64,000 bases of DNA from Nyssa sinensis (taxonomy: Eukaryota; Streptophyta; Magnoliopsida; Cornales; Nyssaceae). The notes beneath the pieces were generated by a model. It was not told where the DNA came from. It saw only the letters and a program-made list of their open reading frames with translations, and searched no databases. The position numbers and the translations under genes were made by a program. Shown here one piece after another: positions 57,001 to 64,000 of the stretch (within the stretch, counting starts at the first letter, position 1; every line of letters begins with the position of its first letter). The stretch lies in assembly GCA_008638375.1 (NCBI GenBank), contig CM018043.1, forward strand, positions 37,275,396 to 37,339,395, written 5' to 3'.

Positions 57001-59283
57001 TCTCATTACTCAAATTCAGATTTAAATTTAAAAAAATTCAACTCAAATTTTCAAATTAAATCTTAGTAAAATTTTGAGTACTCTACCACCCAAAATAACC
57101 TAGCATGAATGTTGAAACCAAAGCCATAACCAAACATTGTATTTCTCTGGTTGTCATTTGCATTAGTGCAAACTACATTGTCACCACTTAGCTGTCGACA
57201 CAAGTGTTGTCCCTTGCAGTCTCGCTCTCTCCACTTCATTGCTTTCCCTCTCAATGATTCCAAACCTTACTGTAACCAGGTCTCGGCCAATTTAGAGGAA
57301 TGCAGGAGGTTACCTCATATTTTATCAAAATTATTTATTTTTAGAATTAATTAGTAGAATATTCTCAAAAATAAGTGATGAGAAGACAAAGTCCAAAGAA
57401 AAATACTTTTAATTTCAAAAATTTTTGAATTTTTAAATTGTATAAACAAAAGTTTAATAGTGATAAGATGGTACCATAATTTTAATTTTAATAACAAAAT
57501 TAACGCTACTAACTCTATCAAAGAGTCACACACCCAGTGTGTCTCACTTTTTTTCTCACTCTCGGCTGTCGGAAGAACTGGAGCCAGCTTTGATCAATTT
57601 GACACATTCTTAATTATTTAAACGATGATGTCATGATGATCATGGTCACCATCATCCTTTTTACTCCGTCATCTTGTGATGTCATGATGATGATAGTCAC
57701 CATCATAATTTTTACTCTCTTCTTCTTGTACATCATCTCCAGTGTCACTCTGGGCCTTTATTAATTGTTTCATTGGGAGTTACGGCTTGGGTTTTTCATC
57801 AATGGCGATATCCTAAAACTAAGCAAAGAAAACCAACTGGATTGGGAAAGATTTCACTTCTTGTTACGAAGTTGGTTCACGAAAACCATTAGCGTAACTA
57901 CTCTTCTTTCACTTTCTTCTTCTTCTTCTTCATTTACCTACTGTTTTTTTATATTTATATTTAAATTAAAACTTTTTTATCCTTTTTATTTTACAATCTA
58001 TTCACATTTATTTTTCTATAAGCACCACAATGGAATGGAGGAGAAAACAAAAACTAGAATTTATGTATTTATTTATTTTGAAACTAATTTTGTGTTTAAA
58101 GAATTACTAAAATAGTGCAGATTCAGAGACCCCATTTGGGGAGTATCACTACTTTCAATGTTATTTAACTGTACTCAAAATCAAAGCATTTGTTATCTTC
58201 CTGTGATGTAATAGCTTTATTAGTTCGACATTATTGGAAATTGTTCCACTGAGAGTAAAAATTGAAGCATTTTCTCTTTTTAAATATAAAGAATTTTTAA
58301 CAAAAATTCTCTGTTGAAAAAATATAAGTTTTTGACATAATTTTTAATTTATTTTTTTGTTTTATTAATGTTAAGAGTATTACTACTTTCCTAAGGAATA
58401 AAAATTATTTGATGCATTGTTAAAAACATGTGATATTTTTTTTGTTGAAGTAATTTCTCAAATTTCTCTGTCACAGGACAGAGACATTTCTATCTATGTT
58501 CAGTGGACAGAGAATTTTTGACGAAAATTCTCTTTTGAAAAAGATGATTTTTTTTTTTTTATAGAATTTTCTATTCAATATAGATATTGTTTGATAGATT
58601 TCAATTTTTAGAATCCAAATATATAATTTTTATGAAAATAAATTTATATATTGAAAGTTATTTAATTTTGTAATTCATTAAAAAAAAAAATGTGATGATG
58701 TGACATAGGGAGCATGTCACAGGCGTTGCTACTGTTGGAGTTCTACTCTTTTTTTTTTTTTTTTTTTACACGAGGGGTATTTTTGTAGAAAATTGATTGA
58801 CTTTTTGGGTTAGATCTTGTGCTAATTATACACTTTATGGGGAACCTATTATTGAACGTGATCTCTTATTTTTATGAGTTGCCAACATTGTATTAGCCCG
58901 ATATTAGTTGTCAGTATTCTATTAGTCGGATATCTCATAAAACAATGGCAACTCATGATAAAATATGAAGGTAAGCTAATCATTATTGTAGGATTAATTA
59001 GTATGACAGTAAAACTTTATTTTGTGTTTGAAATCTTTAGGATTAGATTATTTAGTGAGGTTTTTAATAGTATTCTATATTTAGGAATGTCAGGATTAAG
59101 TGTGGAATATTAAGCAAATGTCCATTATACATTTGTACCATTTTATTGCCATTTTCCATGATTAGCCGTATGAGACAAGATGATTTTCCTGCACCTACCC
59201 ATGCAAGTGTGTCGTTTTAGTGTTGCAAACCTATATGCGTTGTGTTGGTAATGGCTTTAACATTGGCCAGCCACCTAATTGTT
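57001..59283. other. AT-rich intergenic sequence
   Basis: Short frames (for example 57765-58115 and 58874-59113, the latter hydrophobic) have no recognisable product. Poly(T) tracts occur at 58546-58560 and 58751-58767. 58509-58533 is a perfect 10 bp inverted repeat around TGACG, with a diverged copy of one arm at 58297-58312. Confidence 0.5.
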
Positions 59284-59600
59284 GTAATACCCCGACCCAA
59301 AATTTAATCGAGCAAGTATTATAAACCCAAACTAATAGGGTTCATTTTTCGAGGATAAATAAATAGTTCGATCGTGGATACGAAAAGCCCCGAGAGTCTG
59401 GATAATATCCGAGCAAGGCAATGGATATATATATATATATACATATATGGGTATGTATATATATATGTATTAGTATGCATATATGTATTTAGTATGTGTG
59501 TATAACTGTGTGTATGTGTATGTACGTGTGGCATGTACGGATATGATAAGTATAAGTGTGTGTATATTTATATATATATATATATCTATATCTATACTAC
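59284..59600. mobile_element. Possible LTR start followed by (TA)n-rich tract
   Basis: TGTAATACCCCGACCC at 59284 looks like the common TGTAACACCCCGACC LTR start and like the reverse complement of the long-LTR family end. I found no matching far end, so it is at most a truncated copy. 59424-59590 is TA/TG-rich. Confidence 0.3.
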
Positions 59601-59941
59601 TTATAAATGTATGGATCTTCTTATGTGTTTTCTCCAAAAATGTTTTACACTGAGTTCACCAAAATACCCCTAACACACTTCTTATTCACAGTAAACCCAC
59701 TCCACAAATTAATGATTACAAACTTTCACAGTGAACCCACTCAACAAATCACTCCACAAATTAATGGTTGTAAACCGTTCGGATCCCTCTCTCCCTTCTC
59801 CCCTAATATTTTGCCAGTTAGTGGATACATAGACCAAGGCAGCGACTGTTCAAATTGCTTCTCCCTGAACTTTCCATCGGTTTCTCTCGGTTTCTCCATT
59901 ATCCCCACTCTTCTCCTGCAGCAATCTTCTTCTTCCCAATG

Positions 59942-60810
59942 CGTCAAACGCCTTCGACACAGTTTGATTTGGATGCCGATGATCTCTTTAGAAGACTTTT
60001 TCGAAGCGTCGGCAACAATCGTTGAGGATTCTTTGCAACATAATTTAGTTTTGGTTTGCAATCATTCATCTATTCTTGCAGAGATGGAGACTCCAAGTTG
60101 AGGCAAACTGACGAGGTGGAAAGGCTTCTTACTTCTGAGCCCATACCTACAGAACAGGTGTTGGACATTTAATTGGTAATTTACCTGATGCAAGTATCCT
60201 ACTTTTCATATTTCACATGGTTTGCATCATTGTTTCTGATCAAATATTTCTACTCCAAATAATTACTTTCAGTAATAGAACATAGGACACTGGTGTAAGA
60301 GATGCAACATCGGGCATGGGTTCCCCTTACATGTCCGCTGATGGATGCTACATGACAATATGATAATCACCGATTCACCAACATGCCTGGAGAAGAATTA
60401 TAACTGTGCATGCTCAGGGAGAAGGAGAATGATATCATCACATACAAGAGTCTCCTGCTTACTCACAGAGAGCGACCTCAACGTTCAAATTACTGTGGCA
60501 TTCTTTTGTACATTGAAACCTTACTGTTGACTGGAAATTTGAAATTAATCACCTTAGTAAACAAACATCTTTCAATGAATGGACCTTTTACTCAAATTTT
60601 ACAGTGTTCATATGTATTAAACTTATAATGACGTGTCTGGAAATAAGAACTTGGTATTATAAGAACACCATGTAATTAAGAGGGTCTAGAATTAGAATGT
60701 CTTTCGGTTGGGAATTCTTTCAAGAGTGCATCAAACAGCTTCGACATAGAGTTTTGATTTGGATGATCTCCTTAGAAGACTTTTTCGAAGCGTCGGCAAC
60801 AATCGTTGAG
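59942..60810. repeat. Direct repeat of about 83 bp (59942-60025 and 60729-60810)
   Basis: Both copies contain GAAGACTTTTTCGAAGCGTC followed by GGCAACAATCGTTGAG. One frame gives a DLFRRLFRSVGNNR-like peptide before a stop in the first copy. No gene recognised. 60100-60650 holds short unassigned frames. Confidence 0.75.
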
Positions 60811-61166
60811 TTCTAATTTGGATCGCCTTCAATCGCTTCAACTGCGACAGCTTGCTTAAGCTCAATTAAGAATCAAATGGCCTGGTTCATCCGACACCCC
60901 ATATAAATCATGGAATTGCTAAGAACAGAAAACCCTCTCTGGAAACATGGAAATTTCAAAGACCATGAAAGCAATTTTATAAGACACATTAAGCAATGAA
61001 GAATCCTCTGCCTCAGGTAACATAATTGATACCTTGTTATGGTAAATTCTTCTCTGCCTCTGTCTGCTGTTATTTGTTGGAATGTATCCAAACTTCAAAC
61101 TGTTGATTTTTCTTGAATAGAATGATTGACGAGGATACTGTCTATGGTGTTCTAAGTGAGAGTAAA

Positions 61167-61358
61167 TGATAATGGAGTCACTGATCATTTTCATCTTTGA
61201 ACATTTATTTTTGTTATGTTTTTTTAACCTTCTTTTTTCTGTTGTTATATATAGGTCTAACATATTATGCCTTGTACAGAAAATAGTAATAATACAAAAT
61301 TTTTGAGGCATAAACATCACCTTGAAATTTCTTTTATCGAGCTTCTAACAATGTAAAT
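61167..61358. repeat. 192 bp direct repeat, copy 1
   Basis: Starts TGATAATGGAGTCACTGATC and ends CTTCTAACAATGTAAA, nearly the same as 63002-63193. Confidence 0.88.
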
Positions 61359-61399
61359 GTGCAGTGCAAAGTACAGAGTCTCAGTTGCCATCACAGTAC

Positions 61400-61756
61400 A
61401 GAGTCTTTATTTTTTATGATTGTGATACTTTGTCTCCTGATTGCTAGAGTGCTATATCAAAGGTCATTGATCGGGCACCTAGGCATGTGGTTTTTGTCCT
61501 TGTCAGTTCAAGTCTTGATGTTTTGCCTCATATAATCATATCTAGGTGCCAAAAATTCTTTTTCCCAAAGTCGAAGGATGCAGATATTATCTACACATTG
61601 TAGTGGATTGCAACCAAAGAAGACCTAGAAATTGATAAGGATGCACTAAAACTTATTGCTTCTAGATCAGATGGATCTTTGAGGGATGCTGAGATGACTC
61701 TTAAGCAGTTGAGCTTGCTTGGGCAGAGAGTCTCCGTCCCTCTGGTTCAGGAACTG
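61400..61756 (+). pseudogene. STICHEL-like protein exon (DNA polymerase III gamma/tau-like AAA domain), broken
   Basis: The frame reads YDCDTLSPDC, stop, SAISKVIDRAPRHVVFVLVS, then HIIISRCQKFFFPK, stop, WIATKEDLEIDKDALKLIAS and SLRDAEMTLKQLSLLGQRVS, ending at a clean splice donor (CTG|GTAAG at 61757). This matches the Walker B to sensor part of plant STICHEL-like proteins, relatives of the bacterial clamp-loader subunit that act in trichome branching and related growth. Two TAG codons (61445-61447, 61601-61603) each replace one conserved residue (Trp and Gln positions). No other exon was found nearby. Confidence 0.82.
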
Positions 61757-63001
61757 GTAAGTTTTGTCTCTTTTTGGCTCCCAAAATAAGATTTCCATAA
61801 TTATTCTTATCATATTACATCATGTAATAATTAATAACTTGCTAACAATCCTATTGTATATTCTTGTTATAGTTTAAATGCCTGGATATATATCATTACA
61901 GCAACTGAGTTTACTAGGGCTGAGAAATCATGTTCCTCTATTTCTAGAGCTTGCAACTTTTATATTATTCTTACTGCCTGAATTGCTTTGTTTATAGTTT
62001 TCTTTTTATCTTACGTCAAATAATATTTTTATGTTTCCAACTAATGTTTTGAACATTCATTTTAGATACACCAGCTTAAGTATTGATTCTGCAAGGTGCT
62101 GCCTATGCTGCATGTCTTCTTCTTTTCTCCCGATAAGTGCTTATGCTGCTGTTCTTTCTGTGAAATGTAATAATTTCTGACTACTTATGATGGTTTGCCA
62201 TTAATTAATTTGCATCAATTGTACTACATACAAAGGTTTATTTTAAGTTAATTTCTATCTATTACATTGCTTTTACGAAAGATAATGAAACATTTTTTTT
62301 TCTTCTTTAAATGGAGGACGCCAAAATGCTAAACTTCTGTCCGTAGAATAGAATTTATCAATCACCATAGAACTCTAGCAAGGTCATATTATCCTTAGCT
62401 TACATAGTTTCAAAGTGCCTTAAACTACCCCTGAAACACAATTACCTTTTTTTTCCCTTCGCTGTTGTAACGCAATGTTCTTCAGTAAAATTAAAGTGGA
62501 AGTTCCTACTTTTTACTCAGGAGACTTTTATTCAATTGTTATAATAAATGTTAACTATTACCTTTACTATACTATTGTAGGATTAGTAAATTTTATGTTT
62601 TGGATTATGATGATTTCATTTTGCTTGGGATTTTGTTGTTATGTCTATAATCTTGTGGAATTTTATCAACACATGCAATCAATTAGAGATATAAGTTCTT
62701 GGATTGCTCACGTGGTACTAGAGTGGGTTGATAAGTTTCCTTGTGATTTAAGCTAATGCACCTTTTGCATACTATGTATCCCTTTGGCTTACTTGTCAAC
62801 TCAGTTAATGTGCCCATCTGGTTGCAACTTTAGGTTTTTTTTTTTCCTATTGTTTTCCTGGTTTGTTTAGCTTCTTTAATCACCGAGCATGCTGCTGCAA
62901 TAGATATCATTCTTTTCTCATTAGCAGCCTAAAATGGCCCAATAAGCCTGGACTCATTTGAGGCTCATGCAAATTATCTTTGTGACTTGCGAGCCCGTTA
63001 G
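61757..63001. other. Intron-like or intergenic AT-rich DNA after the STICHEL-like exon
   Basis: T-rich, with no further STICHEL-like exon that I can recognise. A 93-codon hydrophobic frame at 62475-62756 is not supported as a gene. Confidence 0.5.
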
Positions 63002-63193
63002 ATGATAATGGAGTCACTGATCATATCCATCTTTGAACATTTATTTTAGTTATGTTTTTTTAACCTTCTTTTCCTATTGTTATATATAGGTCTAACATAT
63101 TATGCCTTGTACAGAAAATAGTAATAATACAAAATTTTTTAGGCATAAACATCACCTTGAAATGTCTTTTATCGAGCTTCTAACAATGTAAAT
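63002..63193. repeat. 192 bp direct repeat, copy 2
   Basis: Matches 61167-61358 with few differences. Confidence 0.88.
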
Positions 63194-63946
63194 ATTATTT
63201 CTTTGGTTGTGCATGAATCATGTTTGCCTGATGATGTTTCTACTTCAAGTAGATTCATTCCACTGAAAAAACTACAACTTGACAAATACATAAGAAATAC
63301 GAAGAGAAGAAACACGTTTGATTCGGTAAGTCTATTCTTTCCACAAAATTACATAACACACAAGCACGTAAGGACCTTGTGAGGTAGATTTCAGCAGTAG
63401 GACTTACAAATAAAAGCAAAAGAAACATAGTTGAAAAGCATCCTTAGTCCCTAAAAACATAAATAAGAGAAAATTACCAATACAAATTTTCACCTTTCAA
63501 AAATGTGATCCAATAGAGCTCATGAAACATAACTTTTTATTTTGTGTGTGTGGCTGGAGGGGGCAAAATATTCGGGTATGATAGAAACTCTCTTAAATTT
63601 GAAGTACTGCACAGACTATATATTAGGATATCACATGAAGTTGGATCACCACCATCGGGAATCAAATTTTGGGGCTGTGAATTCTTTCAATCTATTTTCT
63701 CTTGTTTGCAAACATGCGCCATTTTTTCTTTCTTCTCTACTCTATTGCAAGATCTTGCGATCATCAAGAATCATCTTTTGGGGCTGTGTATTATTTGCGC
63801 ACCCTAGATGACCTGAGTTTCAAGGGGAAAAAAGGGTTGCTAGCTATATGGAATACGAAGGCAAAATCAGGGGTATTTGAGAAAGATCTTTTGGTAGCTC
63901 AAGCATAGGTACCCAGTCTAATAATAGGGACGGAAAAGGTAACTAA
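63194..63946. other. Unassigned sequence
   Basis: Overlapping short frames at 63542-63908 with no recognised domain. AATCATCTTTTGGGGCTGTG / AATCAAATTTTGGGGCTGTG (63661 and 63769) is a short internal direct repeat. Confidence 0.45.
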
Positions 63947-64000
63947 TGTCACATCCCGAACCCCACCTTACACGGATGTCGAGGACGTGACTGCCAGTCG
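63947..64000. mobile_element. Start of another long-LTR-family copy, running out of the window
   Basis: TGTCACATCCCGAACCCCAC then GGATGTCGAGGACGTGACTG matches the first 50 bp of the solo LTR at 33611 (CGGATCCCGAGGACGTGATG). The 5 bp before it are ACTAA. Confidence 0.75.

Noticed and set aside
59319..59534. His/Thr/Tyr-rich minus-strand frame
   Set aside because: Translation of a TA/TG microsatellite.
61167..63193. Complete TRIM or LTR element made by the 192 bp repeats
   Set aside because: No primer-binding site after copy 1, no purine tract before copy 2, and no convincing outer target duplication; left as an open finding only.
1..64000. tRNA and rRNA genes
   Set aside because: I looked for cloverleaf-like A/B box pairs and rRNA segments while reading and saw none; a tRNAscan-SE run would be decisive.

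Overview
The window reads as nuclear DNA of a flowering plant, most likely a woody eudicot. The evidence is plant LTR retrotransposons, a plant-specific GRAS gene, a STICHEL-like gene remnant, GT-AG introns, AT-rich intergenic DNA and many CT/CA/TA microsatellites. There are no operons, no rRNA or tRNA genes that I can see, and no CRISPR. Only one host gene looks intact: a 600-residue GRAS-family protein on the minus strand at 52815-54617. Nearly everything else is transposable elements at several nesting levels, plus remains of duplicated host genes.

Layout. 1-3349 is the end of a long LTR. It abuts a broken GRAS copy (3350-4735, minus). That locus was split by a Ty3-gypsy element of Tat/Retand type, element A (4971-20149, minus, target duplication ATAAG). 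A's left LTR was later split by a 3.3 kb solo LTR (5473-8749, target duplication CTTAG). 20155-22792 is the continuation of the old GRAS locus. A 587 bp TRIM lies at 22793-23379. A PB1-domain gene fragment (about 24190-24370) borders a second, truncated Retand element B (24422-32701), which ends in a second GRAS fragment (32702-33010). A 4.65 kb solo LTR of the long-LTR family sits at 33611-38262 (target duplication GGTGA). 38268-41326 holds duplicated flank, degenerate satellite-like repeats and a 121 bp Mutator-type MITE. A nearly complete Tork-like copia element fills 41332-48849 (minus, target duplication AGGAC). 48855-52814 is intergenic and contains an orphan copy of GRAS upstream sequence. 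The GRAS gene follows, with a 5'-truncated LINE inserted 230 bp upstream of its start codon; the LINE is itself split by a TIR element. 56440-64000 is mostly unannotated apart from a STICHEL-like pseudogene between 192 bp direct repeats and a new long LTR starting at 63947.

How the parts relate. The host signal is a decayed GRAS cluster: one intact gene, two broken copies, and two blocks of paralogous flanking DNA. The two Retand elements share an unusual design. Downstream of pol, on the opposite strand, each carries a gene with its own TATA box and two introns at the same positions, followed by a block of 60-61 bp tandem repeats. The TRIM has a primer-binding region nearly the same as that of element A, so it may have used Retand enzymes. 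The copia element has a primer-binding site perfectly complementary over 14 nt to a segment of its own LTR, which raises the possibility of self-primed reverse transcription.
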